From assembly GCA_021442155.1 (NCBI GenBank), contig CM038221.1, forward strand, positions 41,301,648-41,365,647: a stretch of 64,000 nt of DNA, written 5' to 3'. Under the pieces are notes generated by a model that was not told where the DNA came from, searched no databases, and saw nothing but the letters and a program-made list of their open reading frames with translations. Made by a program: the position numbers and the translations under genes. The DNA is from Cymbidium sinense (lineage: Eukaryota > Streptophyta > Magnoliopsida > Asparagales > Orchidaceae). Shown here piece by piece: positions 48,741-61,740 of this stretch (positions within the stretch are counted from its first letter, which is position 1; every line of letters begins with the position of its first letter).

Positions 48741-50720
48741 TTTCTTGGATTTGATAGGAGGTACATAGTAGAAATCAAGTAAAGTAAGAGGGGTGAGAGA
48801 TTTAATGCCCTCATCTGTCGATACAAGATGTCTACTAGAAGAAGAAGAAGAAGAGCTAGGTGAGGAGTAGTCTCGATGTAGTAGCTAATGGTGGGTGGAG
48901 GTGGACTCATGGTTGTGCTTCTTAGGCTATCTGGCACATCTCTCTGCTGTTGTTGAGCTCCCCAACCCAGTTGGCTCGGCAACTTGCAAACTTTCCTTGA
49001 TGTTAGACGTTTGAGCTGGCTCAAGCACCTGTAAGGAAAGTTTCTTGATCTTTGAGATAATTTTCTTAGACATTTTGGATAAGGAGATATCCCAACCTTC
49101 TTTGGTTTTAAAAAGATCGCAAGTATCCCCAAGGATTACCCTAATGGAACTAGATGGTTGTTCCACAAGGTATTCCTTCAGGATAACTATAGCACTGGTC
49201 TTGAAGCTATGTTAAAGCCAGTCCTTAAATGTGAAGCAATCTTCCAAAACATGATGTAGCATATGGTCATAGGGGCAAAAGTTAGTATCATGGCTTTTGC
49301 CACTTCCTCCGATCTCCTAGATTCGGATAGCTAAAAATCAGGCTTCTTTAAGAGATTCTTAAAGATCTTTCTAATTACCTCCCTCTTAAATGAATAAAGT
49401 TTATTAAGTTTATCCAAAAGAGTAGGTGGACCATAGCTACCTGGCAGCGGGTATGTGTACCACTATTGTTGATGATGTGGTTAAGGAGGAGGCAGTGTAG
49501 GCCGTGGAGGCTACTGTGATGGCCGGTAGGGCTACCTCAGTGGTGGTAGAGGAGGTGGAAGCGATGGTTGTGAAGCACGAGGTCTCTCAAACTACTCCCT
49601 GGCCAGCTATTTCCCTTTATCCACTGCTATCACTACCCCTGGTTTCTTCTCATATACCTTCTACGGCTTTAGCTTTGTTGGTAGATCTGGAGAAGGTAAC
49701 TGTTTGGCTTTTTCTTGCAAGCTAGCCACCTTATTGATTAATTTCTCAAAAGTTTTCATGGTGAAACCTTTGAGCATGAAGGGCCATGGATATTCTTAAG
49801 GAATCTGATGGCATGCTATTCGATTTGCATTTCATACTCAAATTATGCCATCTGAGAATGTAATCAATAAGGGACTCACCATGGTTTTGTTGAGCCAAAA
49901 TGAGATCGCCAACGGTGACCCTTTGCTGAGCTCCAGCAAAACTCTTGATAAAGAGTTGCTCTAACGTAGAAAAATTCTTCATTGAATTGTTAAGAAGTTT
50001 AGCATACCAGTCAAATGATATACCCGCTAAGCTATTGACAAAGAGATGGAAGAGTGAAGCATCACTACAACCAACGATACAACAACTAACTCTGAAATGT
50101 GCAATGTGTTGTCTGGGGTTCCCACTGCCATCAAAACTCTTAAAAGAAGGAGGCATGAAACCCTTAGGATATTGGATTGAATCGAATTCCTCCAGGTATG
50201 GTATACCCTTTGGAACTGATGATCCTCCTCGGGCTTGAGCCAATGCTTCTCTCATTTATTGCTCAACCATGCTCTTGATAGCTTTTTATTTTATAGAGGT
50301 ACTATCCACTACCTTCTTATACATATTGTTGCTACCTTACTCAACTGGAGGTAAAGTCTTGGTTGGATCCAAGACATGCACCAACTCTAGCTAGCTAATC
50401 TCATCTATAGTAGGATGGACTGTCAGGGCTTGGTTTTGAAGTGCTAAGATAGCTACTAGTAGATCTTTGAGCTTCTTCTCCATTCTACCTATTTTTTCAT
50501 CCTTCTATTTTATCTACTGAAGGAAGTGTTGGGTGAGTAGGCTATGTTTTCCTGCTCGGCCTCAACACCTTCCATAGTCTGCTACTCTCTAAGGAGGGAT
50601 CCACTGGTATCTACCATGCAAACCCCTACTAAGTCTCCCAATAAATCATCTTCATTGGGATCAAAGCTGATCTTCTCCTCATCAAACCAGTCATATCATA
50701 AGATCTCTTTCTTCTCATGA
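48741..50720 (-). pseudogene. gag: Gag (capsid-nucleocapsid), Tat type
   Basis: Structural polyprotein that packages the RNA. From the upstream end: an acidic stretch FDPNEDDLLGDL (about 50690), a charged, probably coiled segment with EKKLKDLL (about 50480), MREALAQARGG (50255), then the capsid core FKSFDGSGNPRQHIAHF, AGISFDWYAKL, LEQLFIKSFAG and VGDLILAQQNHGESL. A Pro/Gln-rich tail follows (about 49500), then CPYDHMLHHVLEDCFTFKDWL (about 49280-49215), a CxxxH...H...C finger typical of Tat gag and unlike the usual CCHC knuckle. Several stops replace expected Gln codons (TAG/TAA for CAG/CAA), and there are frameshifts. Confidence 0.85.
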
Positions 50721-51985
50721 AATAATGGGCTACTATATCATCTAGAGAATGATCTGTCTGAACAGGCACAAATGACTTTGGCTACCCAGCAGTGGAATCA
50801 CTATCATGTACTATGAGGCACTGGACCTCCCCAGCTACTGGAGAGTTAACCCTATGAGGGTTATACTCGCTGGAAGAAATATGCATCTAGATGTCACTAA
50901 ATCTGCATGGGGTGACACTCATAGGAGGATCCATCATCGTAGGTACAACTAAGCTATCACCTTCTCCCTCAACAACGGCTACAACCATCTTTATGTCCTG
51001 CTATGGTGGTGGTGGTGAAAGGATGACTACTATGCTTCAAGGTTACCCTTCTTTCACCACACACCAAGAAGCTGGTCGAAGTGAGAGCTCGCCTCAAGAG
51101 GGGGTGATGGGGATGGATCTCATGAACCTGAAGAAGCTCTCTCATGATGGTACCCAAGCAAAATATTATTATTGGTATGATTGATGCGTGCAGCATCGAA
51201 AAATCAACGAGTGCGAGAGGCCGACCAAATCATCACAAACCTCGCCTCTCCCGGCTAGTGATATGAACTGAGGTATGGGCCTCCCTAGCCTTCTCTTATC
51301 TAATATGCTTCTCCATGTTGTGGGGGATAACGGATCTCAAATCAAACTGAGCCCTAGAATCTGTAGGCTCGCCAACCTAGAACTATCCTCGAGGCAACCT
51401 TCTCCTCTCACAGGAGCTGAAATGCAATCACCGGAGTGAAGTAGAAATCCTCCTGACATCCTCTCTGTCAGACCCAGAGAGAGGATGGAATTAGTTTGTT
51501 GTAACCAACAGGAAAACTAAAGTGGGCAACTCCTCAATAATAGACTGTGTGGCTACCTCCATCTCTTTAACAATGTGGGTGTGGTACCGCTTTATCATGC
51601 GGTTCTTATTTCTCCTTTGGGTCCCAGAGAGCGTGAGTAAGAGCAGACCCAACCTAAAAGTGGGGAAATAATCTGGGATTGGGAGCCTTCCAGGTGCTGA
51701 GTGGGTGCTAGCCCTAATTGGGGTAGCACAGGGAACCACGGTGCACAGTGTCGGCAGACCGACCGCTATGGGAATCTCCAGCCTTCCTCTCTGAGGGAAT
51801 CTCGAATCTCAATGGCATGTCACCGAATGACGCCCACCACCCACTATTCTCCTAATAACATGAGGGGTCCCTCATGTTATTGTCTCAAAACCTCATCCAA
51901 AGTGAATGAGGTGGGCGTAGTCAAAGCGGGGAATGCTAGCATGATCCATCCCATGGGAAAAGGTGAACACATACTTGGGCACTCC
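50721..51985 (-). pseudogene. ORF1-like or gag N-terminal region, unrecognised
   Basis: A stretch with higher GC and longer minus-strand frames than its surroundings (for example 51739-51491 and 51196-50969), so it was probably coding. No domain is recognised. Ogre-type elements have an extra ORF1 before gag, and this lies in that place; the equivalence is inferred from position only. Confidence 0.4.
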
Positions 51986-54216
51986 CACTGAATCAAGTTG
52001 TACCAACAAAAAAAAACCGATGGTTAACTGAATCGCAATGTCAAAACAAACTTGAATAAGATTTTCTTGATTTGTTGATTTTGAATTTGAATTTAGAATT
52101 TAAAGCCATACTTAACATCTTGAAGGTGTTAAGTCCGGCTCAAATGATTTAGAATAGATTTTGAGATTTTGATTGGAAAGAGAAAATTTTAAATTTAGAA
52201 TCCATTTTCAATGAATTTGAGTATATTGAAAATGGGTATAAATATTTTTGTAGAGATGCTTCCATAGGTTCATATTTGAATTTTGATTTTATATTTTTGG
52301 AATCTACTCACTCAACAAATTTAAGTTTGCTAGGTGAGGTGTTTGAAAACAATTTTTTTATTTTTCCTTGTTTGCTTTGTTTTGTGAATCATTTGTGATT
52401 TTGAAAAATGGAATCTTCATTTAGCAAATTTGGGTGTGCTAAAATGTAGAATCCCAAGTGTGTTTTTCTTTTGAAAAATTTTGAAAATAGGACTCTTAGC
52501 AAATTTGTGTATGCTAAGAAAGTCCTAATGTGTTTCTTTTATTTTTGGAGATTTTGATTTTAAAAATGGAGACCTCACTTTAGCAAATGTGGTATGCTAG
52601 AATGAAGTTCCAATGTGTTTTGAAATTTTTCAAAATGGAGATTTCACATAGTAAATTTGAGTATGCTAAATGAAATTCCAAAAATATATTTCAAATTTTT
52701 GTGTTTTGATTTTGTTTTGAAAATGGAGACTTCACTTTAGCAAATATGGTATGCTAAAGAATGAATTTTCAAAAGTGTTTCTTTTTATTTTGGATTTTAT
52801 TTTGAAAAATGGAGACTTCACTATAGCAAATGTTGTATGCTAAAATAAAGTTCCAATGTGTTTTTAATTTTTGTGAAATGGGGATTTCACTTAGCAAATT
52901 TGAGTATGCTAAATGAAATTCCAAAAAATGTGTTTCAAATTTTTGTGTTTTTATTTTGTTTTGAAAATGGAGACTTCACTTTAGCAAATGTGGTATGCTA
53001 AAGAATGAAGTTCCAAAAGTGTTCCTTTTTATTTTGGATTTTATTTTGAAAAATGGAGACTTCACTTTAGCAAATGTGGTATGCTAAAATGAAGTTCCAA
53101 TGTGTTTTGGAAATTTTATGTTTTTGTTGATTTTGAAAAGAGGGATTTCCACTTAACAAATTTGGGTATGTAAGATGGAAATCAATTATGTTTCATTTTC
53201 AAAGATGTATTTTCATGTGTGATTATTGCTTTTTGAAAGAGGAAATTCCAACTTAATTATATGTGGAATATCTTAAGTAGTATTTCAAAATAATATCATT
53301 TTATTTGGAAATGAAATCTTCATTCAATAAATTTGGGTATATTGAATGGAGATGTTCATATGTGCTTTTTGAAAGTTTATTTTTGATTTTAGTTTAAAAT
53401 GAAACTTCCATTAAATAAATGTGGGTATATTGAATGGAGAGGTTTCATATGTGCTTTTTTAAAAATTTATTTTTGATTTTGGTTGAAAATGGATCTTCCA
53501 TTCAATAAATGTGGGTATATTGAATAGAAGGTTTCATATGTGCTTTTTGAAAAGGTGTGAATTCCAACTTAACACATGTGGAAAGTGTCCAGTGGAATTT
53601 CAAAGTTGTGATTTTGGCTTGAAGATGTAACATCCATCCAACACATTTGGAAGTATTGAATGGAAAGGCCCATCTTCAAATTTTGTGCCTTTTGAAAGTT
53701 TAGGATTATTGAATTTTTATTATTGAAAATGAAGTCTTCATCAAAATGAATTGAGTGAAGAAGTTCATTTGTGCTTTTTGAAAATTATGATTATTGGTTT
53801 TATTTTTGAAATATTTCTACATGTAACAATTATAAAAATTGTTAGATGTAGTGCAAATAGTTTATTACGTGTATTTTAAAAAAGTGCTTTTGAAAAGCAA
53901 GACTTTTATGAAGGATTTATTTTATCTTTAGTTTTAGAATGAACATTTCCTTACCATAAAAAAGGTAAGGAGGAAGTCTTTAATCATTTTCTTTTTATTA
54001 AATTTTTATTTTCAGCCATCGGGGAACCCAACGGGGGTTTTCAGACCAAGACGGGGTAAGACCCTAAAACCTAATGATGTTGGCTCGCTTAACTTAAGGA
54101 TGATTTAAGCTAAGTGCAAATGAAAAGAAAGATAGTCTTAGATTCATACAAAAGTACAAACCCACTATCGATACTTGGAGATAATGATTATTTACCAAAG
54201 ATGGAGAGAGGAACCA
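51986..54216 (-). other. 5' leader (untranslated region)
   Basis: Non-coding region between primer-binding site and the first coding-like sequence. It contains the tandem repeats at 52400-53690, a purine/AT-rich tail, and near 54015-54060 a GC-rich segment with 'cggggaacccaacggggg'. No gene is seen. Confidence 0.6.
52400..53690. repeat. Short tandem repeats in the 5' leader
   Basis: The phrase 'tagcaaatgtggtatgctaa' and variants recurs roughly every 70-90 bp about 15 times, for example near 52415, 52497, 52577, 52647, 52735, 52822, 52890, 52982 and 53067, becoming 'caataaatgtgggtatattg' near 53320-53530. Two alternating sub-types ('gtggtatgctaaa' and 'ttgagtatgctaaa') suggest a higher-order unit in the middle. 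Confidence 0.8.
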
Positions 54217-54234
54217 TCTCCAGCGGAGTTGCCA
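54217..54234 (-). promoter_or_regulatory. Primer-binding site (tRNA-Arg type)
   Basis: The minus strand reads TGGCAACTCCGCTGGAGA, starting 8 bases inside the 5' LTR end. It resembles the TGGCGACTCCGCTGGGGA site, complementary to the 3' end of a tRNA-Arg, known from Ogre-type elements, with two G-to-A changes. It fixes the element's direction of transcription as minus and identifies 54243-62150 as the 5' LTR. Confidence 0.85.
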
Positions 54235-55843
54235 GAAAAATTTGTGGTGAAATATATTCTTATCTTCATCTATCCTTTTCTTGAAAAGGATAAATGAAGA
54301 CAAAAATATACACCTTTTTGGGATGCTATGCAGATCCACAGATGTTCTTATTAGGGTGATCGGGTACGATATTGAGAAGAGGTGTACAATCTCAAAAGAT
54401 AGAAGTCATCACCCTACAATGGACCTAATCACCTCAATAAGGACTCCTAAGGACTATGGGTCTCAATGTACTGATTCTTCCCTACTTTACATGGAAAAGT
54501 AAAGTAGGGTTTATTTTAAATTGGGTTCGTCAAGTTCCCTATATAGGCAAGCCCTCATAGTTAATTACATCCTAAGGAACATGATTTCTTAGGAATACTT
54601 TTGATTAAGGTAAATGATCATTATCTTCAAAGATTTTGATAGGTAAGACTATCAATCGATTGGTTTATTTTTAGAAAGTCAAGTGAGATCAATCAAGAGG
54701 ATGGAGTTCTTATCAAAGCCAAATGAAAATAAGTAGGGGGTGCTTAAGATACTAGGGAGCCTAGTAAGTACCCCAAACTACCAAATGGTTGGGCTTTACA
54801 TTTTTGAAATTGAATTAATTTATTTGAGTTAAATTTTTATTAGAAATGTAGGGCTTATAATTCCATAGTACAAGGTTATGGAAATGTCTAAGAGGAGAGG
54901 ATTTATGCATATGGCCCGCAAAGGGGAAACCAACCTCAGAACCTAAATCTAGGGAGCTTTGGTGAGGAACAAAAAGCACGACCTAAATCTAAAGTAAAAA
55001 AATGAGTATTTGGTTTACCTCCATAAGAGAGGATAAACCACTCGACTGTTTGGACTTACAACTGCCTGGGGGTGCCACCAACTAACTCCTCCTATGGTTT
55101 TAAATACATGTAGGCAAGTCATATGCTTTTGCAAGATAGCTCAGTTGTTGTTTATTTAGAAAGAAACTAAGTCCTTAAACACACCTAAGAGAGACTAGAT
55201 CATGGGGCATGATTTAATGACTTAAATCTAATGCAATTTTGTTACATTTTATTTTTACTTTTTGGACTATTGATTTGACACGGGCTTATAGGATTCATAT
55301 GCCTAATGCATGAGAAGTTAGATTATGGGCCAAAATCAGCAAGATAAGAAGGTGTGTTTCCACCAAGGCTCTCACAGGCCAAGCCAAGTTCTCTGGCAAA
55401 GGTGGAAGCCCTCCAATCAAGAGTGAAATAATATGCTTTTTATACATGATGTTATAAAATTAAGACAACATCCAACTAAAGGGTTGCTAATTCTTTTTTC
55501 TTTATCTATAACCTAAGCTTTAGGTGAGGTTATGAGTTATTTATTTTTTAGTTTTGAGTTTATTAATTTGGTAGAAGATTTATTTTTTCCTAAGAGCCTA
55601 ATCATCATCCAGGCCATACATCAAAGCAAGGAATAAACTAGGAAAAGAGTCATCTTAATGCGCAAGTTAAATAAATATCAACCAATTCATAAAACTAGCA
55701 TAAAAGAATAAAAGATCTTTTATGGTCGGGCTCCACTGCACAAACTTGAAAAAAAAATTAGGTAGCCGAGCTCTACCCTTATACAACCTAGATTACAAAT
55801 GAATTAATTACAATTAAGTAAGGAATTCATGTTATGGGGGGTC

Positions 55844-55923
55844 TTCATTCTTCATTTCTTCTTTCTTTTTTCTTCTTTCTTCTTTCTTCTTTCTTTTCTT
55901 CTTTCTTCTTTGGTTCCTTCTTT
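55844..55923. repeat. Pyrimidine (TTC/TTTC) tract in the 5' LTR
   Basis: About 80 bases of almost pure T and C on the plus strand. It is equivalent to tracts near 8533-8590, 19206-19245 and 26355-26430, and to the purine run at about 42755-42812 in inverted LTR C. Its length varies among copies, as for a microsatellite. Confidence 0.8.
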
Positions 55924-58900
55924 TAGATGGTTGGAATGTGGTTGCTCCAAAGGCTTCAAATGGTACATAAGATGTAATCTTATGACCAATGCTCATCCTA
56001 ATCCCACTCATAACAATCATTCCAAAATCCTAATTGCAAAATTACACGAAAAGGAAAAGTAAATCTAAATAATACCTACAAAATAGAGATTAGATAAACA
56101 AACCTACAAATCCCAAGCATGTATAAGAATATATTGGACTTAGCACCCTGACATATGGGTAATCAAGTCCACCATGCCTATTGGATTATGCTTAGGGGTA
56201 TAAGCACCTACACAGTAAAAGTATTTTTTATATTTTTATTATTGCATCCCTTAAGCATAATCCCCTGCAGAAGATAATGATTAGACTAAATCGTCCTACC
56301 ATTCAGTCTACGCACATACACCCTAACATCCAGACTAAAACAAAACATCATAAAATAAAAGCAAAGCATCAAACCATGCACCGCCCTAACCTAAAGCTAG
56401 AAATGGTGACTTAGTCGAATGTGTGTGCTTTAAAAAAGGTTTGTGTGGTATGCTTAGCTAGGCACTAAGGTTTACATTTCCTAAGTGTGAAAAGTTCAAC
56501 TTAGATGGTGGCTTCATTTAAGTTGTTTAATTGATTTAGTTGATTTTTATTTTATGATTTCTTTAGGTTTGAATGAGCCTACAATTAATTACTAAGTTAT
56601 AAAGAGAGGGAAAAAAGAAGAGAATTTCTCTTTCCATCCCTACCTCAAGTAATTTGTAAAGTAGATTCATGTTTGATTTTTATTTAGTGAATATTTTATT
56701 ATGTATTTTAATTAATCCTAAGTTTAGATTTTCTTTAAACAAACCTATCCATAGAGAAAGGCATTTTAAGATTAAGTAAAGTGAATTAATATCACAAAAT
56801 ACGCATCATTTCATTTCTTTCCCAACATGTATAACATGCATATGGATGAATTCTAAGCATATCTATACATACAAATGAAGATGTTTAGCACACTTTCATG
56901 ATGAATGCTAAGTAATGCTACTTAAGAAAATTGGGATGCTTTATGATGCATGATTTTCATTAAGTAGAAAGGGGGGTATTCTTTTATCCTTTATTCATAT
57001 GCACATGTGTATGTATGAAAGGCATAATTGAGTACGACACCATTGTTAGCACCAAGGGTGTAAGGTACAAGACCTACTTAGGACTACTTAAAGCCTCACA
57101 ATCCTGGGGTTGTCCAGACTAATATACCACATTCCTTAAATACATATGCATGTATAAAATAAATAAATAAAAAAAGAAAGATGCAAAAGTTTATATTTAT
57201 TTGATTTTTGGTTTGGTTGTTTAAATTATATGTGTGATGTGAAATTCCTTCTTAATTCATGGCATAGGAGTGTATAAGAATGGATTTGAGCAAGTGTTAT
57301 ATCCTTTTCAAATGGACTACACACTTTGCCAAACCTATACAATTATATGTTAAGAAAGAAAGGGAGGAACAAAACCACATAATACATATCTTTATATTTC
57401 TCACATGCAAGCTTATAAATAATTATAAGTAGCATACCTTTTAGTTTTGATGTTTTATTTATAAATTTTGAAAATAATTTTGAATTTAATAGTGATAATA
57501 GTCATTCATATTCTTACTTTAGCCAAAACTTGCAACTTGACATAAAGAAAAAAATTTCATTTTAATTTTAATTTTTAAAAGGAATGAATGCATGATTTTT
57601 ATATGACATACATATTTAGCATGCTAGGAAAGAAATAAAGTGATGAAAGTAATGTAAATTCATTCATCCTAATTAATTCCTAAAGACAATCCTATGGAAT
57701 AGAATTATTTAAAGCAAATCAAATTTAGTTTTAAAGAAATTTTATTTGATTTTGAGTTTGATTTCAATTTGAGAAATATGAGATGAGTTTTTTGGTCCTA
57801 ATTCATTCCCACATGTGTATATTATTTTTTTATTTATTTTTAGGTTATTAGGTCAATTTTATGTTTTAGTTAAGTTAAGGTGTACATTAAGTGTATTAAT
57901 TACCCCTTATCTATACCACCTTAGCATATTTAACCAAATAATTATGAGCTAATGATATGACATAAAACCACACAAGGAATTTAAATCAGCAATGCACCTA
58001 GGAAGAAAAGGGCCTAATGCATTTGGCTCATAATTAATGATTAATTAAGCTAAAGGGTTTAAGTTAAGTACTTTCATAACCCTTCCCATACATGTGGATT
58101 AGGTTTTGATTTCCTTAAGCCACTTAGGTTATTAAACACCTAAGCATCTACCCAAGATGGATTGATTAAGTTCTGGAATATTTTAAAATTTTATCAAGTT
58201 AATTAAGTAAGTAATTAGTGGATTAACCCTTAATTGAATTTAGATTAAGGAAGAGAAAGAGGGTTTAAAAAATAGCTTAGGAAAATATCCCAAAATTTTT
58301 CCCTAAACCTTATGATCACTCAAACAAAGCTTAATTAACTCAATCAAGGGATTAAACTACTATTCATACATTTAATTAGACTTAATTATATTAAGAGGGT
58401 AATTAAGAATGAACTAAGTAATTTCCCTAATTACACTATTAATAAATCCCAAGAAAATTAGGGGAGGTAGAAGTCATACCACTAAATGCGCATGAGAAGT
58501 TTGGGATTAATCAGTGGATAATTAGAGAATAATTAGCATAATCACATTCCTAATAAAACTCAAATTCAGAAAATACCACTATTCAAAATCCATTGAAAAT
58601 ATTTTTATATTATTCTACATTGAAATATATTTTATATGCATTTTACGTCATATTTTTATGATTTTTCCTCATTTAGTTATGAATATTTAAAGTTTCCAAG
58701 ATTTTCCATTAATTAAATAGCCTAATTAAGTGGTTAATCCTATCGGCGCAACGTGGAGGCTGATGCGGTGAGAGCTTTTCACATGGCACGACAGGATAGG
58801 CCACTTAAGTTATCACATCGTAGCATCACGTCAGCGGTGGCGCTATGCGCTTTCTCCCCATTCCTCCGATCAAAGATTGGATGGCTGAGATTGAGCCTGC

Positions 58901-61029
58901 AGTTCTTAAGGGGTTAATCCATGGATCCTATGCGTCTAGATCATGGCTATCCATCCAAAATGTGTGGATGGATGGCCCATGATCCATCACTGATCTTCCC
59001 TATGAGAGAGCACATCCGTCCACCCAATAGGGCAAGATCAGAGCTCGATTGAGCTCAGATTGAACTCAAATTCAACCCACACCATCATCATGCAAGGGAG
59101 ATCACATTTAATGGTCAAATTCTTATTAGGTGATAATTTCTTTCACAAAGGACCAGACCATGGCTAATTTAAGCTCAGGTTGAGGGCATACCTCACTAGA
59201 GGCTATCACTGGCGCTCGAGTTCGATGAGGTAGCTTCGTCTTATGGAGATGAAGCCTTGTTGAAAGTTTCAAGCATTGGGGTTGAGTAGATCTCTCTATG
59301 GACCAAGCTCACCTTCAATTCCTTGTGGCCTTGATTAAGAGCACTCTTCCCTTGTTGGGTGAGCTCGATTGAGTTCCCTGATGAAACTTGCAAAGTGAAT
59401 TGGATTAGTTTTGTGTGTTGAGTGGGTTGGAAAAGTGAGGGAGCTACCCAATTTTTGGTTTGAAGAAATCCGAAAATAGGGAAATGGAAAATGCCTAGGG
59501 AACCTTTGGGGGAGCTTGGAATCACTTCTTCTAGGTTTCTTTGCTTCAATCAAATAGGGGAGAATGAAATTCAAGTGAAATTAGGGGGAGTATCTCTTCC
59601 CCTTGAAGGATCGGATGGCCGCAAGCTTCTTTCCTATTTTGATCCAATTGACCTCCTTGAGTGGGTTTGTTAGGCTGTTAGGAGTGTCATGGCATTCAAT
59701 TTTAGGTGTGGAGTGGAGTAGTGAAGGTCCCATGTGCTTGAAATGAGTGGAGGAGGGATCCCATGTGCTCATGTCCATGGAGAAGGGGGGGGGTCAATTT
59801 TAGCCTTAGGTTAGGTTGGGCTAATCTAAACCCATTGGGTCATGTGCACCATGTCAATTAGTGACCATTTGGTCCACTAAGAGGATGCCAAGTGTCCATG
59901 AAAAGGAATTGACCAAATTCCAAGTGGTTTTGGTTTTAGGTTACCCTATGGACTAGGGGTAAAATGGTCATTTGTTTTTGATTTCAGCTTGAATATATTT
60001 GGTATGATTGAAAAATGGGTTAGGCCAAGTTTCATTGAATTTAGAGTTAGTTTGATATGATTTGGGTCAAGTTGACACATTTAAATGAGTCAACTTTAGT
60101 CAAGTTGACCAATTGGTCAAATTAGGTCAAACCAAGGGTTGGGTCAAGTTCATATGACCATTTAAAATATTTTGGCATCATTGGTTAGGCTCAATTTGAT
60201 TTATATTTGAATTTTGTTCATTTGATTTCATTTAGGTCAAATGGGTCAAGTTGACCAATTTGATCCATTTGACCTATTTGGGTTAGGTCATGGGTTGGTT
60301 TATGTATGGTTGATCATTTGAAATGGATTGATATCTTTATTTCCAATCAATTTAGTTTATATTTGGATTTGGCTCAATTTTACCCTTTAGGTCAAGCTGG
60401 GTTCAAGGTCAATTGGGCTAGGTTAGGTCTAGTTGACCAATTAAGGCTTTGGTCAAGTTCAACAAGTGATTTGGAATGAACTTGACCTATTGGTTTCTAT
60501 CAATTTGGCTTAGATCAAGTTTTGACACATTTTGACTTTTTAGGTCAAGTTGGGTCAACTTGGGTCAAGTGGCCAATTGGGCTATGTTAGGCTCAAATGA
60601 TGACTTGGTCAAGTTCAAACATTGGCCACGAATGAGTTTAGATCAATGGTTTCAATCAATTTGGCCAATGGTCGATTTTTGCTAGTTTAGGTTTTATTTT
60701 TGCTAAGTGTTGATTTAGTCAACCCTTAAGTTTGACTTGGTTAGACCCAATTTGAGTGATTGATCATCTTATGATAATTGTTGCTCACAATGTGAGGCTT
60801 AGATGGGCTTAGTTCAATCCAATTTGGTTAGGATTAGAATTTAGCTCATAAGGTATACTTTAGGTCACTTTAGGTCAAGTGAGCCTAAGTAGGTCAAATG
60901 GCTTGGTCAAAGCTTGATTTTAGTTTGATTGAACTCACATATGGACTTATGGTTGAAATATAAATCCATTTGCAAGTGATTTGGAGTCAAATGGGTCTTG
61001 ATTCATTTGACAATTTCAAATTCAAAAGG

Positions 61030-61740
61030 GTGAACATGAGTTTGACTTGGGTTTGATTTTTTGAATTTAGTTTTGGTTTGATGATTAGAGTTTATGTTTA
61101 CATTTGGATTCATGATTGTAGGATTGATTGAATCATGAAGAAAAATTAAGGGTTTGGCTTGATTTGGGTTTGATTTGGCTAAGTTCAAGAATTTAACTTG
61201 AAAGGCTTATGTTGAAATTTTTTGATTGAATTTGGATTTGAGTTTTATATTTAGTTTTGATTTGATTATAAAGTTTATGTTTATATTTTTTTTCATGATT
61301 GAAGGATTGATTGTATCATGAAGAAAAATCAAGGGTTTGTCTTGATTTGAAGTTGATTTGGCTAAGTTCTAGAATTTTACTTGAAAGGCTTAGGTTGGAC
61401 TTTCACTTGGATTTGGATTTAATTTTTGGATTTAGTTTTGGTTTGATGATTGAAGTTTGTGTTTATATTTGGATTCATGATTGAATAATTGATTGAATAA
61501 TGAAGAAAAATCAAGGGTTTGGCTTGATTTGAGTTTGATTTGGCTAACTTCAAGAATTTGACATGAAAAGCTTAGGTTGAATTTTGGTTGAATTTGGATT
61601 TGATTTTTGAACTTAGTTTTGGTTTTATGATTGAATTTTATGTTTATATTTGGATTCATGAATAAAGGATTGATTAAATCATGAAGAAAAATCAAGGGTT
61701 TGGCTTGATTTGAAGTTGATTTGGGCTAAGTCCATAAGAT
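61030..61740. repeat. Tandem array type i in the 5' LTR (4 units)
   Basis: The phrase 'gattgattgaatcatgaag' and variants recur near 61122, 61304, 61489 and 61668 (period about 181 bp), matching the four-unit array of the 3' LTR. Confidence 0.85.

Noticed and set aside
52400..53690. Regular repeats considered as a CRISPR array
   Set aside because: Plant DNA, with diverged repeats directly abutting and no unique spacers.
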